In this document: one piece after another, positions 16,812-27,055 of the stretch
Layout: each line of letters begins with the position of its first letter
How positions within the stretch are numbered: the first letter of the stretch is position 1
Source of the DNA: Ruegeria sp. HKCCD7303
Lineage (GTDB): Bacteria; Pseudomonadota; Alphaproteobacteria; Rhodobacterales; Rhodobacteraceae
Assembly: GCF_013111185.1 (NCBI RefSeq)
Contig: NZ_WVRE01000007.1
Coordinates: forward strand, 141,444-205,443
DNA length: 64,000 nt
Direction of reading: 5' to 3'
Notes under the pieces: generated by a model
Seen by the model: only the letters and a program-made list of their open reading frames with translations
Told to the model about the DNA's origin: nothing
Database searches by the model: none
Position numbers and translations under genes: made by a program

Positions 16812-17432
16812 GTGACCAAACGCACGTCTGCCAAGTACAAAATTGACCGCCGGATGGGCGAAAACATCTGGGGTCGTCCGAAATCCCCGGTCAACCGTCG
16901 CGAATACGGCCCCGGCCAGCACGGACAGCGCCGCAAGGGCAAACTGTCGGACTTCGGTCTGCAGCTGCGCGCCAAGCAAAAGCTCAAAGGCTACTATGGC
17001 GACCTGACCGAGAAGCAGTTCCGCCGCATCTATGCCGAAGCCGTACGTGTGAACGGCGACACCGGTGAAAACCTGATCGGTCTGCTGGAGCGCCGCCTGG
17101 ACGCTGTCGTTTATCGTGCCAAGTTTGTTGCGACCGTCTTTGCTGCTCGTCAGTTCGTCAACCACGGTCACGTCAAAGTAAACGGCAAGCGGGTCAACAT
17201 CCCGTCCTACCGTGTCAAAGAAGGTGACGTGATCGAAGTGCGTGACAAATCCAAGCAACTGGCCGTTGTTCTGGAAGCGGCCGCACTGGCAGAGCGTGAT
17301 GTTCCGGATTACATCGACGCGGATCACTCGAAAATGACCGCCACTTTCGTGCGCGCACCTGGTCTGGGCGATGTGCCTTACCCGGTTGTTATGGAGCCGA
17401 ACCTGGTCGTCGAATTCTACGCGAAGAACTAA
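16812..17432 (+). CDS. rpsD: 30S ribosomal protein S4
   Basis: 206 residues from a GTG, with AAGGAG nine bases upstream. It has the normal S4 layout: an N-terminal 16S-binding region ([39 protein letters not shown]) and an S4 RNA-binding domain from about 95 ([32 protein letters not shown]). Primary 16S rRNA binder that nucleates the 30S body. It is transcribed alone here, outside the alpha operon, with its own promoter and terminator, as is usual in alphaproteobacteria. Confidence 0.99.
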   Translation: MTKRTSAKYKIDRRMGENIWGRPKSPVNRREYGPGQHGQRRKGKLSDFGLQLRAKQKLKGYYGDLTEKQFRRIYAEAVRVNGDTGENLIGLLERRLDAVVYRAKFVATVFAARQFVNHGHVKVNGKRVNIPSYRVKEGDVIEVRDKSKQLAVVLEAAALAERDVPDYIDADHSKMTATFVRAPGLGDVPYPVVMEPNLVVEFYAKN

Positions 17433-17455
17433 TCTTCGCCGACATACAGATTTCC

Positions 17456-17484
17456 AAGGCCGCGCAAGTTGCGCGGCCTTTTTT
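17456..17484 (+). terminator. rho-independent terminator of rpsD
   Basis: AAGGCCGCGCA and TGCGCGGCCTT form an 11-bp perfect stem followed by a T-run (to 17484), 24 bases after the rpsD stop. Confidence 0.92.
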
Positions 17485-18367
17485 ATGCAGCGTTTTGCGT
17501 TCCAATGTCTTGCCTTGGGGAAACACCAAACTTGCGGGAATACTCCCGGCTGAATTGAGTGGGGCTTTCATATCCCACGTCAAACGCCGCTTGCGATACG
17601 CTTACCGCGCCGTGTGATAAAATCCGCCGTGCTTCGAGCAACTTGAGGTCTTTTTGATATTGCAGCGGAGATTTGGCCGTCACCGATTTAAAATGCGCGT
17701 GAAAGGCTGAAACGCTCATCCCAGCGGTTTGCGCAAGGTCAGACACCGGTAGTGAGGTTCGAAAACCTGAGCGGATAACGTCAATCACCCGCGCGATTCG
17801 ACTGGCGGGGCTGTCGCGCCATAGCATTTGCCGCAGCATTCCACCGTGATCCGCTTGTAGCAGTCTGTAATGAACTTCGCGGCTGATCATCGGGGCTAAA
17901 ATCTGCGTGTCCATCGCGTTCTGACTGGCGCGAAACAGGCGGGTCATGGCATCGATTAGATCAGGTGTGGCTTTGGACGCAGCAAGGCTTTGTGCCATTT
18001 CGGGCGCTGCCGGTGCAGAGCCGACTTCATCATACAATCCACGAAGGATGGACAAGTTGAGTGAGAAGACAAGCCCGACATACGGTTTCTGCCGGCTCGC
18101 TTCGGTAACAGCGGCCAATACCGGGATGGAATGACTGACGATCAAAGAGTCGCCTGCTCCGAATTGGACAAGCCGATCTCCGATGTGTGTTTCCTTCTTA
18201 CCTTGTAGAACTAGGCAGACGATGGGTTCATAAACCTGCGCCTCAATGGGTTTAGTTCTGATGTCATGTAACAGGCCGAACCCATCCAGTTTGGTCGTGT
18301 AGAACGGTTCACTTTCTGACTGTTCGTGTACGGCTTTGCAAATATCGGTGATCAGATCAAACGTCAT
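17483..18367 (-). CDS. AraC-family transcriptional regulator with AraC_N domain
   Basis: 294 residues from MTFDLITDIC (ATG at 18367); an upstream start at 18397 is possible. The N-terminal half matches the AraC-type N-terminal domain seen in regulators of redox or aldehyde genes (YEPIVCLVLQGKKETHIGD, SLIVSHSIPVLAAV). The C-terminal ~110 residues carry two helix-turn-helix motifs (VSDLAQTAGMSVSAFHAHFK, VSQAAFDVGYESPTQFSREYSRKFG). It is divergent from an SDR oxidoreductase gene, a common arrangement in which the AraC protein activates the SDR. Effector unknown. Confidence 0.92.
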   Translation of the reverse strand: MTFDLITDICKAVHEQSESEPFYTTKLDGFGLLHDIRTKPIEAQVYEPIVCLVLQGKKETHIGDRLVQFGAGDSLIVSHSIPVLAAVTEASRQKPYVGLVFSLNLSILRGLYDEVGSAPAAPEMAQSLAASKATPDLIDAMTRLFRASQNAMDTQILAPMISREVHYRLLQADHGGMLRQMLWRDSPASRIARVIDVIRSGFRTSLPVSDLAQTAGMSVSAFHAHFKSVTAKSPLQYQKDLKLLEARRILSHGAVSVSQAAFDVGYESPTQFSREYSRKFGVSPRQDIGTQNAA

Positions 18368-18532
18368 GCTGTAGCGCCTTTTGGTTATGCCCAGCATAGT
18401 TTGTGGGGCGTGTTCGCACCATTGAAAATCCGAAGCTTTGGAGAATCAGGCAGAAGTTGAGGAGGATCCGGCAGGTATTTCGCGGTGCGCAAAGTTATTT
18501 GTCTCTCAGGCTTATCATTGCGGAGAAAGACC

Positions 18533-19357
18533 ATGGCACAGACCATCCTCATCACCGGCGCGTCGTCTGGTATCGGCAAAGTCACGGCAGAACTGTTTCA
18601 GAAACAAGGTTGGAACGTCATCGCCACCATGCGCAGCCCGGAAAAGGAAACCGAGCTATCGCAGTTGGAAAACGTTCTGGTCACCCGTCTGGACGTAACC
18701 GACGAAGCTTCGATCACAACGGCCGTTGCAAACGGGATCGCGCGGTTCGGCCAGATCGATGTTCTGCTGAACAATGCAGGGTATGGGGCCTACGGGCCGT
18801 TGGAGGCGTTCCCGATGGACCGCATTCGTCGGCAATTTGACACCAACGTCATCGGTCTGCTGGCCGTAACCAAAGCGGTATTGCCGCACATGCGGGCGAA
18901 CGGCTCTGGCTGCATCGTCAACATCTCATCCATCGGTGGACAGATCACCTTCCCGCTTGGGGCGCTGTATCACGGCACGAAGTTCGCAGTCGAAGGTCTG
19001 TCAGAGTCGCTGCATTACGAACTCGCTGCGGCTGGCATCAAGGTCAAGATTGTCGAGCCCGGGCTGATCGCCACAGATTTCGGCGGCCGCTCGTTCGACT
19101 TCGTCAATGATGAATCCATGACGGAATACCAGCCGGTGGTCCAGGCCTTGTTCGGCGCCTGGGGTTCAGAAGAGATGGCATCGCGCACCTCACCGCCCAG
19201 CGTTGTGGCCGACGTGATCTGGGATGCAGTGACCGAGGGGACTGACACATTGCGGTATCGCGCGGGCGAGGATGCGGTCGAATACCTCGACAACCGCAAG
19301 GCACTGGACGATGCCACCTTCATCGGTGGAATGAAAACGATGCTCGGGCTGGCCTGA
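18533..19357 (+). CDS. short-chain dehydrogenase/reductase
   Basis: 274 residues from the ATG at 18533, seven bases after GGAGA. Classical SDR features: GASSGIG nucleotide-binding motif at ~8-14, NNAGYG near 80, catalytic Ser in NISSIGG near 138, and YHGTK (Tyr/Lys pair) near 151-155. Probably NADP-dependent; the substrate is not predictable. Divergently placed from an AraC regulator, which likely controls it. Confidence 0.92.
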   Translation: MAQTILITGASSGIGKVTAELFQKQGWNVIATMRSPEKETELSQLENVLVTRLDVTDEASITTAVANGIARFGQIDVLLNNAGYGAYGPLEAFPMDRIRRQFDTNVIGLLAVTKAVLPHMRANGSGCIVNISSIGGQITFPLGALYHGTKFAVEGLSESLHYELAAAGIKVKIVEPGLIATDFGGRSFDFVNDESMTEYQPVVQALFGAWGSEEMASRTSPPSVVADVIWDAVTEGTDTLRYRAGEDAVEYLDNRKALDDATFIGGMKTMLGLA

Positions 19358-19360
19358 GGT

Positions 19361-19822
19361 CTAAATCGGCAGCGGTCGCCCTTCGGCGATCGCTTCCATC
19401 GCGAAATACGAGGTCACACTGTCCAGTTCGACCTTTTCGATCAGGCGTTGGTAGACCTTGTCGTAAGACGCCATATCTTCGGTGACGACTTTCAGTTGGT
19501 AATCGTAATCGCCGCCGATGCGATGAAAATCCACGACTTCTGGGATGGTCAGAACATGGCTGCGAAACGCCTGAAGCCATTCGGCCGAATGATGCCGCGT
19601 GCGCAGCATGACAAAGACCGCTAAGCTCAGCCCTAGTTTCTCGCGCGCGATACGAGCGGTGGATCCAATCAGGACGCCATCTTCGTTGAGGGCCTTCAAT
19701 CGCCGCCAGCAGGCATTTTGAGAAAGACCAACGCGATCTGCCAATTCCCGTTGGGATAGGGTGGCGTCCTTTTGCAGTTCTTTCAGAATGCGCGTGTCAA
19801 TTTGATCTAATTTTGAAGTCAT
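19361..19822 (-). CDS. Lrp/AsnC-family transcriptional regulator
   Basis: 153 residues: N-terminal winged helix (LDQIDTRILKELQKDATLSQRELADRVGLSQNACWRRL, read in two parts) and a C-terminal RAM ligand-binding domain. Such regulators sense amino acids. It is divergent from a class V aminotransferase gene with 102 bases between starts, so it probably regulates that enzyme in response to its substrate. The gene end nearly abuts the SDR end (convergent). Confidence 0.94.
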   Translation of the reverse strand: MTSKLDQIDTRILKELQKDATLSQRELADRVGLSQNACWRRLKALNEDGVLIGSTARIAREKLGLSLAVFVMLRTRHHSAEWLQAFRSHVLTIPEVVDFHRIGGDYDYQLKVVTEDMASYDKVYQRLIEKVELDSVTSYFAMEAIAEGRPLPI

Positions 19823-19924
19823 ACTTGATCATATGACACAAAATATTCGAAATCTACGCAAAGATAGGTGAAGTTTCCCCGGTGCGAATAAATCACATTG
19901 GTTGGGCACTTAGGAGCCCATGCC

Positions 19925-21340
19925 ATGACCCTGTCCAAATTTCGTGCGGATCTTTGTTCGACCACTCACAATTCCAACCTGCGCGACGGACTTATCGGAG
20001 AAAATGTTCTGATCCCGGGCCTGCTTGGGGACGTACCGCTTGTCTATGCGGATTACGTCGCTTCGGGCCGTGCATTGCGGCAGGTCGAAGACTATGTCGC
20101 GCAGCATGTGTTGCCGTTCTACGCGAACAGCCATACCGAGGCCTCCTACTGCGGTTCCTACATGACACGTCTGCGTCGCGAAGCACGCGATGAGATAGCC
20201 CGCCTTGTTGGCGCGAGGGGAGAGGACACGGTGATCTTTACCGGGTCCGGTGCCACGGCGGGGCTCAACCGGTTGGTCAGTTTGATGGGAGTGGAAGAGG
20301 CTGACCAGCCGGTTGTTTTGATCGGGCCATACGAGCATCATTCAAACATCTTGCCCTGGCGCGAGAGCAAGGCGCAGGTGATCGAAATCCCCGAGGCACG
20401 GGGTGGGGGTGTTGATCTGAACGCATTGCAAAATGCGTTGCAATCACATGCGGACGCTGACCTGTTGATCGGGTCGTTTTCTGCCGCATCTAATGTGACG
20501 GGCATTATTACTGACCCAGATCCGGTGACGCGATTGCTCAAGGCGCATGGGGCTTTGGCCGTGTGGGACTATGCCGGCGGCGGGCCGTATCTGCCGATGG
20601 ATATGGGTCCGGCGGATGCGCGCAAAGACGCCATCGTGGTTTCTCCGCATAAGTTCCCCGGTGGTCCGGGCGCGTCAGGCATTTTGATCGTGAATCAATC
20701 GGCCGTTCAAAGAAATTGCCCCAGCTGGCCCGGCGGTGGCACGGTCAGTTTTGTATCGCCATGGCGCCACGATTACAGCGCCGATCTGTCAACTCGCGAA
20801 GAGGCCGGAACGCCCAACGTGATCGGAGACATACGCGCGGCACTGGCGTTCATCGTGAAGGATGTCGTCGGAACAGAGGAAATTGCCGGGCGCGAAGCGC
20901 AATTCAACCAGATGGCTCTGGAAGGTTGGCAGGACAACCCGCACCTGACTTTGCTTGGGGTCGATAACCCGCATCGCTTGCCAATCTTCTCGTTTCTTGT
21001 TCGCGACAATGCTGGACAACCGGTGCATCAGCAGCTGTTCACCCGGATGCTCAGCGACATCTATGGTATTCAGGCGCGCGGTGGCTGTGCCTGCGCGGGA
21101 CCATATGCGCATCGTTTGTTGGGGATAGATCGCGCCATGTCCGAGGAGTTGCATGCGGATTTGTCGGCCGGAGAAGAGATGAAGAAGCCCGGTTGGGTGC
21201 GCTTGAATTTCTCGTATCTGATGGACGAGGAAACGGTTCAGTTCATTATCGACAGCGTCAATGACTTGTCCCGCCGAACCGAAGAGTTCGCGCCCTTTTA
21301 CAACGCCGACCCGGCAACCGCGCGCTTCAAAGCCGCATGA
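19925..21340 (+). CDS. class V aminotransferase (cysteine desulfurase-like fold)
   Basis: 471 residues from the ATG at 19925, eight bases after AGGAG; a TTG nine codons upstream is rejected. PLP-enzyme features: GSGATAGLN (phosphate binding), cofactor Asp in VWDYAGGGP, and the Schiff-base Lys in VVSPHKFPGGPGASG (about residue 243). A C-terminal loop has GGCACAGPYAHRLLG with conserved Cys, resembling SufS/NifS-type or kynureninase-like members. Without isc/suf genes nearby, an amino-acid lyase or desulfurase on a small thiol is possible. The divergent Lrp gene suggests amino-acid control. Confidence 0.85.
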   Translation: MTLSKFRADLCSTTHNSNLRDGLIGENVLIPGLLGDVPLVYADYVASGRALRQVEDYVAQHVLPFYANSHTEASYCGSYMTRLRREARDEIARLVGARGEDTVIFTGSGATAGLNRLVSLMGVEEADQPVVLIGPYEHHSNILPWRESKAQVIEIPEARGGGVDLNALQNALQSHADADLLIGSFSAASNVTGIITDPDPVTRLLKAHGALAVWDYAGGGPYLPMDMGPADARKDAIVVSPHKFPGGPGASGILIVNQSAVQRNCPSWPGGGTVSFVSPWRHDYSADLSTREEAGTPNVIGDIRAALAFIVKDVVGTEEIAGREAQFNQMALEGWQDNPHLTLLGVDNPHRLPIFSFLVRDNAGQPVHQQLFTRMLSDIYGIQARGGCACAGPYAHRLLGIDRAMSEELHADLSAGEEMKKPGWVRLNFSYLMDEETVQFIIDSVNDLSRRTEEFAPFYNADPATARFKAA

Positions 21341-21405
21341 TGGATTTGCCGCTTTTCTCAACCCGTTGAGACAGGTATGAGAGGCCCATTCAACGGAGCC
21401 TCTCA

Positions 21406-22491
21406 ATGACCAAGATCACCCCTCAACCCGGCATTATGGACATCGCGCTCTATCAGGGCGGCCAGTCGCATGTGGCCGGGGTGGAACACGTGATCAAGCT
21501 GAGCTCGAACGAAAACCCGTTTGGGCCAAGCCCCAAGGCGATTGAGGCGGTACGCGACAGCGCGGCAACTTTGCATCGTTATCCCAGCACTGACCACGCA
21601 AGCCTGCGCGCAGCAATCGGCGCGCGCCACGGGCTGGACCCGGCGCGGATCATCTGCGGTGTCGGCAGTGACGAGGTGCTGCAATTCATCGCTCAGGCTT
21701 ATGCGGGCCCGGGGGATGAGGTGATTTACACCGAGCACGGGTTCTCGATGTACCCAATCATCGCCCGCATGGCGGGTGCGACGCCGGTCATGGTAGCCGA
21801 GCGTGACCGCAAGGTGGATGTGGATGCCATTCTGTCTGCAGTGACGGGGCAAACGCGGATCGTGTTTGTCACCAACCCGGGCAACCCGACCTCAACCATG
21901 ATCTCGAATGACGAACTGGAACGGCTTGCACAGGGTCTGCCTGACACCTGCTTGATAGTTCTGGACGGGGCCTATGCCGAGTTTGTGGACGGGTTCGACG
22001 GCGGTGCGTCGCTGGTCGATGCCCATGAGAATGTCATCATGACCCGTACCTTTTCAAAAGTGTACGGGCTGGGTGGAATGCGGGTTGGCTGGGGCTATGC
22101 GCATCAATCGATCATCGACGTGCTGAACCGGGTACGCCAACCGTTCAACCTTTCACTGACTGCCTTGGCTGCGGCTGAGGCTGCGGTGAACGATGTCGAG
22201 TTTCTGTCCTTTTGCCAATCTGAAAACGCGCGTCTGCGTGTGTTTCTGGCGGATGAGCTGGACAAGGTCGATGTGCCCTCGGACCCGTCCTGTACCAACT
22301 TCATCCTCGCACGTTTCGCAGACAGGGCCGAGGCCGAAGCCTGCGACGACTACCTCAAATCGCAGGGTTTGATTGTCCGTCGTGTTGCAGGCTACAACCT
22401 GCCAAACGCCCTGCGGATTACCGTGGGCGACGAAGAAGCCTGCCGCCGTGTCGTTGCGGCGATTACTGCATTTAAGAAGGGCGCAGCATGA
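21406..22491 (+). CDS. hisC: histidinol-phosphate aminotransferase
   Basis: 361 residues. Class I/II PLP aminotransferase with [13 protein letters not shown] at the N-terminus, DGAYAEF, and Lys218 in [17 protein letters not shown]. HisC converts imidazole-acetol phosphate plus Glu to histidinol phosphate, and many HisC enzymes also transaminate prephenate or aromatic keto acids. Its stop overlaps the arogenate/prephenate dehydrogenase gene (ATGA). That link suggests this copy works in tyrosine/phenylalanine synthesis. Confidence 0.93.
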   Translation: MTKITPQPGIMDIALYQGGQSHVAGVEHVIKLSSNENPFGPSPKAIEAVRDSAATLHRYPSTDHASLRAAIGARHGLDPARIICGVGSDEVLQFIAQAYAGPGDEVIYTEHGFSMYPIIARMAGATPVMVAERDRKVDVDAILSAVTGQTRIVFVTNPGNPTSTMISNDELERLAQGLPDTCLIVLDGAYAEFVDGFDGGASLVDAHENVIMTRTFSKVYGLGGMRVGWGYAHQSIIDVLNRVRQPFNLSLTALAAAEAAVNDVEFLSFCQSENARLRVFLADELDKVDVPSDPSCTNFILARFADRAEAEACDDYLKSQGLIVRRVAGYNLPNALRITVGDEEACRRVVAAITAFKKGAA

Positions 22492-23408
22492 GCCAGATAT
22501 ACGACCGTGTTGCGCTTATCGGGCTGGGCCTGATTGCTTCGTCCATGTTCTGGGCGATCAAACGGGCAGGGCTGGCCGGGGAAGTCACGGGTTATGCCCG
22601 GTCCGAGGCCACTCGGGACACCGCGCGCAGAATAGGGCTGTGCGACCGCGTTTGCGATACCGCGCAAGAAGCCGTTGAGGGCGCCGATCTGGTTGTCCTC
22701 TGTGTCCCGGTCGGGGCGATGGGGGCTGTCGCAGAAGAGATTGCACCCGTTTTGAAATCCGGCGCGACGGTGTCGGATGTCGGTTCGGTCAAGCGCAACG
22801 TGATCGACGCTGTGCAGCCGCACATCCCCGAAACCGTGCATTTTATCCCGGCACACCCGTTGGCAGGTACCGAACATTCCGGCCCGGAATCTGGTTTTGC
22901 AGAACTGTTTGACAACCGCTGGTGCCTGTTGGTCCCGGTCGAGAACTCGGACCCCGAGGCGATTGCCCGCCTACGTGCGTTGTGGGAAGGCATGGGGTCA
23001 AACGTCGATGAGATGGATGCAGATCACCATGATCTGGTGTTGGCCGTGACCTCTCATGCGCCGCACCTGATTGCCTATACAATGGTTGGCGTGGCAGACG
23101 ATCTGCGACGCGTAACCGACAGTGAGGTCATAAAATATTCGGCCGCCGGTTTCCGGGACTTCACCCGCATCGCAGCATCCGACCCGACCATGTGGCGGGA
23201 TGTTTTCCTGTCCAACAAGGATGCCACGCTGGAAATTCTGGGCCGCTTCACCGAAGAGCTGTTTGCCCTGCAACGCGCCATCCGAACCGGTGACGGAGAA
23301 CATTTGTTTGACTACTTTACCCGGACGCGTGCTATTCGTCGCGGCATTATCGATGCGGGGCAGGATACGGATGCTCCGGATTTTGGGCGCGGGAAGTCAA
23401 GTACATGA
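22488..23408 (+). CDS. tyrC: prephenate/arogenate dehydrogenase
   Basis: 306 residues. N-terminal Rossmann domain ([18 protein letters not shown], near 10-28) and a C-terminal helical dimerisation domain. Conserved [14 protein letters not shown] (about 125-138) and [21 protein letters not shown] carry the catalytic His and substrate Arg/His residues of the TyrA family. It oxidatively decarboxylates prephenate or arogenate to the tyrosine precursor. It overlaps hisC before it and the extensin-like gene after it, each by an ATGA. The symbol could equally be tyrA; specificity between prephenate and arogenate is not resolved. Confidence 0.92.
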   Translation: MSQIYDRVALIGLGLIASSMFWAIKRAGLAGEVTGYARSEATRDTARRIGLCDRVCDTAQEAVEGADLVVLCVPVGAMGAVAEEIAPVLKSGATVSDVGSVKRNVIDAVQPHIPETVHFIPAHPLAGTEHSGPESGFAELFDNRWCLLVPVENSDPEAIARLRALWEGMGSNVDEMDADHHDLVLAVTSHAPHLIAYTMVGVADDLRRVTDSEVIKYSAAGFRDFTRIAASDPTMWRDVFLSNKDATLEILGRFTEELFALQRAIRTGDGEHLFDYFTRTRAIRRGIIDAGQDTDAPDFGRGKSST

Positions 23409-24208
23409 AGCTAAGCTGGGGGCACGTTCTGATCGGAGTCCTGGCCTTAACGGCCATGACATCGCAGGCTGCGCCTCTGGATCGGTCCTTGGTGCCTTTG
23501 ACGCGTCCGGCGTTGGGGCAGGTCGCGAAAACCGACGGTGCTCAACCAACATTGCGACCTGTATCACGCCCGGTTTCGCCACAGGTTACAGCTGCGGTGG
23601 TGCGTCCGTCGGAGGTGCCGCTTAGACCCTTGATGCGCCCCGAATGGCTGGAACAAGAGGTGCTGTTCAAGAAGCGCAAGCTGCGCAAAAGCTCGGTCTG
23701 CGGTGATATTGCCATTCAGGGCAAGCCAGTGGGTCGGGTCGGAAGTAAGAATTCAGCTTGTGGCGTCAAAGACGCAGTGCAGATCACTTCTGTCTCGGGT
23801 GTGGCGCTCAGCCGTCCTTCGACCATGGACTGTGGCACCGCGATCGCACTGAACAAATGGGTTGATAAAACAGTCAAACCCACTTTTAAGCGCCGTGGCC
23901 CTGTGGTTGAGCTACAAGTGGCTGCCCATTACGCGTGCCGAACCCGCAACAACCGCAAGGGTGCTCGGATTTCCGAGCATGGCAAGGGTCGGGCAATTGA
24001 CATCTCGGGGTTCACGATGGCCGATGGCGAGGTGGTGACAGTACTGAAAGGCTGGCGCAAGAACCCCTCGCAAAAGCAACTCAAGAAGATCTGGCGCGGC
24101 GCGTGCGGCCCGTTTGGCACCGTTCTGGGGCCGAATTCAGACCGCTATCACAAGGATCATTTCCATCTGGACACAGCCCGCTATCGCAGTGGCACTTACT
24201 GCCGCTAG
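23405..24208 (+). CDS. extensin-like C-terminal domain protein (secreted)
   Basis: 267 residues with a signal peptide (ending TSQAAP). A proline/arginine-rich linker spans about 20-85. The extensin-like domain follows from about 95: CGDIAIQGKPVG, MDCGTAIALNKWVD, HGKGRAIDISGF and YHKDHFHLDTARY. The His and Asp residues in the last two segments resemble the zinc site of D-Ala-D-Ala/LAS peptidases, so a peptidoglycan-modifying role is plausible. It overlaps tyrC by ATGA and converges on the DUF2125 gene, sharing four bases. Confidence 0.88.
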   Translation: MKLSWGHVLIGVLALTAMTSQAAPLDRSLVPLTRPALGQVAKTDGAQPTLRPVSRPVSPQVTAAVVRPSEVPLRPLMRPEWLEQEVLFKKRKLRKSSVCGDIAIQGKPVGRVGSKNSACGVKDAVQITSVSGVALSRPSTMDCGTAIALNKWVDKTVKPTFKRRGPVVELQVAAHYACRTRNNRKGARISEHGKGRAIDISGFTMADGEVVTVLKGWRKNPSQKQLKKIWRGACGPFGTVLGPNSDRYHKDHFHLDTARYRSGTYCR

Positions 24209-25206
24209 CGCAAGATCAGGCGAGGGGCAGGCCCCAAGGGCAATGGTCCAAGTGCTACAAATCCGTCGCGGAAATTCAGCTGCAAGTCCAGTGCATTAGG
24301 GTTCCCCCCCAACCCAGCCATAAAGTTGAGCGCGCGCGTAACCGGATCTACGGCCTGATCGGGTAGGGCACCCGCCGCATTTGCCATGGCGATCATGTCC
24401 CGCCAGTTTTCTGCCTTGACCGCTATCTCTCCTGTTGGAATTCCTTGCTCATCCACATCCAATGCGCCGGTGGCGAATAACCTGAGCCCACCCCACTTGG
24501 CCTCGGCGAGCTTAAGGTCGATCCTGACCGGCTGAGGTCGACCCTGTTCCAGCGCGGACCGGTCCCAGGGTTTGCTGAAGGTCGCGACCATGTCCAGTTC
24601 AAGTGTGTCAAAAGCTTGCGGCAGCGAGGCGGCGGACTTCATCAGATCACGCAGCTCATCGCCAGGGGCAAATCCATCCACGCGCACAGCCATGTTATAG
24701 GCTTCGGGTGTGGCGGTTTGCTCCATCAGCAGTTCCAGGGTTCCACCCGCGGCCAAAGCCTGCGCGTTCTCGGTAATGGACCATGGGCCTGCGGTCAGTG
24801 CCATTTTTTCCAGAACCAACGCTACGCCCGGCCGCAACTGCAATTGCGCTTGCAACGCATCTGCTTCGATCGTTGCGGTCTGATCGAAATATGACAGGCG
24901 CTGCGGTGTATCGGCAAAGCGCAGGATCTGACGTCCGGGCCAGATCGCAGGGCTTTCGAACTCAATCCAGTCCGCGCTCCATGCGGTACCCGTTACCGGA
25001 TCCGCTAGGGCGGGATTGTTCAGCCGTGTCATGTGATGGGTCGGGTAGCCCGCTGTCTCAACCTCCGAGAACTCCGCTTGCCAGCCCAGCTCCTGCTGTT
25101 GGTCGAACCAGCCGGTGATGGCATTGCGCAGCCCAAATCCGGCGATGAACCAATAGATGCTCCACAGAGCGGCTATAAAGATGAACACTCGTAATAGACG
25201 GCGCAT
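24205..25206 (-). CDS. DUF2125 domain-containing protein
   Basis: 333 residues with one N-terminal transmembrane helix (VFIFIAALWSIYWFIAGFGL) and a large beta-rich extracytoplasmic domain. The start GWFDQQQELGWQAEFSEVETAGYPTH is typical of the alphaproteobacterial DUF2125 family. Function unknown; an envelope location is inferred from topology. The end overlaps the convergent extensin-like gene. Confidence 0.9.
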   Translation of the reverse strand: MRRLLRVFIFIAALWSIYWFIAGFGLRNAITGWFDQQQELGWQAEFSEVETAGYPTHHMTRLNNPALADPVTGTAWSADWIEFESPAIWPGRQILRFADTPQRLSYFDQTATIEADALQAQLQLRPGVALVLEKMALTAGPWSITENAQALAAGGTLELLMEQTATPEAYNMAVRVDGFAPGDELRDLMKSAASLPQAFDTLELDMVATFSKPWDRSALEQGRPQPVRIDLKLAEAKWGGLRLFATGALDVDEQGIPTGEIAVKAENWRDMIAMANAAGALPDQAVDPVTRALNFMAGLGGNPNALDLQLNFRDGFVALGPLPLGPAPRLILR

Positions 25207-25273
25207 GAGCTTTGGCCCTTTTTCCTGCCTCGGATTTGATGTTTATAGGCCGAAACAGGCAAGGACCAGTGCA

Positions 25274-25804
25274 ATGACGATGTGGGTATTCGGATATGGA
25301 TCGCTGCTGTGGAATCCGGGCTTTCCGGTGGCGCGCAGCGAACGCGCAACGTTGCACGGGTTTGCCCGATCCTTCTGCATGAGCTCGATCCACCACCGCG
25401 GGACCGAGGAAAAACCGGGTCTGGTGCTGGCGCTGGACGAGCAGGTAAACGCAAATTGCACGGGTTTGGCCCTGGCGGTTGAGGCTGGCCACGAAGAGCG
25501 TACCCTGCACGAATTGCGCGAACGCGAACTGATTTCGTCGGCCTATGTCGAGCGGATGCTGGATGTGCATCTGGAAACCGGAGACATCGTCAATGCCGTC
25601 ACCTATGTGATCGATGCAGACCACGTCCAGTATTGCGGTGGGATGCCATTAGAGGATCAGGCCCAGATCATCGCCAACGCGATTGGTGGGCGCGGTCCCA
25701 ACGACGAATACCTGTACAATACCGCCGAACATTTGGCCGAGATCGGTCTGCGCGACTCCGATCTTGAGTGGTTGGCGCAACGGGTGCGCAGCATCACCGC
25801 ATAA
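25274..25804 (+). CDS. gamma-glutamylcyclotransferase (ChaC-like)
   Basis: 176 residues from the ATG at 25274, with another ATG two codons later as an alternative. The fold signature FGYGSLLWNPGFP is at the N-terminus, and HHRGTEEKPGLVLALD and GMPLEDQAQIIANAIGGRG follow. ChaC proteins release 5-oxoproline from glutathione; the catalytic Glu is probably the one in ERELISSAYVER. Fits a glutathione-containing proteobacterium (gloB is also present). It lies 69 bases upstream of the ExbB/MotA-like gene. Confidence 0.9.
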   Translation: MTMWVFGYGSLLWNPGFPVARSERATLHGFARSFCMSSIHHRGTEEKPGLVLALDEQVNANCTGLALAVEAGHEERTLHELRERELISSAYVERMLDVHLETGDIVNAVTYVIDADHVQYCGGMPLEDQAQIIANAIGGRGPNDEYLYNTAEHLAEIGLRDSDLEWLAQRVRSITA

Positions 25805-25873
25805 ACTCTTGGCGTAACCCGCGGAATTTCGCTAGATTCATCGCAGAGCAGGCAAAGACCGGGAACCACGCGC

Positions 25874-27052
25874 ATGGCGCAGGCACATCAGGGCGCGAGA
25901 CCCCATTTCTCGCATCCAACACGACAAATCCTGTTGATGTTGATGGCAATCGGCCTGTCCGGGCTGGGTGTGTTTCTGGCGCTGCCCTACGTGCTGCCGG
26001 TATTCTTCGCCAATCCGTATCTGAATGGCTTTATCCTGCTGGTATTCCTGATCGGCGTTTTTGCGTGTTTCTATCAGGTGACACAGCTGATTGGGTCTGT
26101 GCGCTGGATCGAAGCCTTTGTGGGGGGTGTTGTTCGAGAAGACGCCCGTACACCGCAGCTGTTGGCCCCTTTGGCATCACTATTGCGCGAGCGCGGTGCC
26201 CGGTCTCAGATCAGTTCTACCTCGACCAGATCCATTCTGGATTCCGTGGCGGAGCGGGTCGAGGAAGAGCGAGAAATTACCCGCTATATCACCAACGTCC
26301 TGATCTATTTGGGTCTTTTGGGCACATTCTTTGGTTTGGCGACAACCGTTCCGGCCATCGTTGACACCATCCGAAGCCTGAACCCGCAGGAGGGCGAAGA
26401 AGGTCTGGCCGTCTTCAACCGTCTGATGACCGGGCTTGAGGCACAGTTGCAGGGTATGGGTGTTGCGTTTGGTTCGTCCTTGCTGGGCTTGGCCGGGTCT
26501 CTGATCGTCGGTCTGCTCGAAGTGTTTGCCGGACACGGGCAGAACAGGTTTTATCGTGAACTCGAAGAATGGCTGTCTTCGATTACGCGCGTTGGCTTTG
26601 CAGGCGGTGAGGAAGGCGGAGCCGAGATCGCTGTGCTCGCGCCGGTCTTAGATGCCATGTCCGAACAGATGGACGCCCTGCAGGATTTGTTCTCAGCCCA
26701 GGAAAGTGATCGGGCAGAGGTTTCGGCTAAGCTAGGTCAACTGGTCGATGTGATCGGTGAGATGAACAATCGTCAGGCCAATAGCGAAAGTGTCACCTCG
26801 GCTTTGGAGCGTGTTGCGCTTGGGCAGGATGCGCTGCTGGATCACATGCGTGAACACGGCGCAGGTGAGGGTATCGACGCGGAAAGCCGAATGCGGCTTC
26901 GTTCAATGGACGTTCAGTTGCTGCGTATTCTCGAAGAGATTTCGGCGGGTCGACAGGAAAGCATGAACGAATTCCGTAAGGATATCGAACTTCTGGTCAA
27001 GGCACTGACTCTGCCGCGCGGCGCAGTACGCACCACGCCGGAAGGAGAGTAA
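25874..27052 (+). CDS. MotA/TolQ/ExbB-type proton-channel protein
   Basis: 392 residues. Transmembrane helices at ~18-40 and ~50-72, then a pair at ~150-170 and ~205-225 (YLGLLGTFFGLATTVPAIVDTI; GVAFGSSLLGLAGSLIVGLLEVF). The last pair contains the GLLGTFFGL and AFGSSLLGL channel motifs of the family. The C-terminal ~150 residues are helical and cytoplasmic. The next gene, three bases later, encodes a MotB/OmpA partner, so the two should form a proton-driven stator-like complex. No flagellar, tol-pal or tonB genes are adjacent. Confidence 0.9.
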   Translation: MAQAHQGARPHFSHPTRQILLMLMAIGLSGLGVFLALPYVLPVFFANPYLNGFILLVFLIGVFACFYQVTQLIGSVRWIEAFVGGVVREDARTPQLLAPLASLLRERGARSQISSTSTRSILDSVAERVEEEREITRYITNVLIYLGLLGTFFGLATTVPAIVDTIRSLNPQEGEEGLAVFNRLMTGLEAQLQGMGVAFGSSLLGLAGSLIVGLLEVFAGHGQNRFYRELEEWLSSITRVGFAGGEEGGAEIAVLAPVLDAMSEQMDALQDLFSAQESDRAEVSAKLGQLVDVIGEMNNRQANSESVTSALERVALGQDALLDHMREHGAGEGIDAESRMRLRSMDVQLLRILEEISAGRQESMNEFRKDIELLVKALTLPRGAVRTTPEGE

Positions 27053-27055
27053 CCC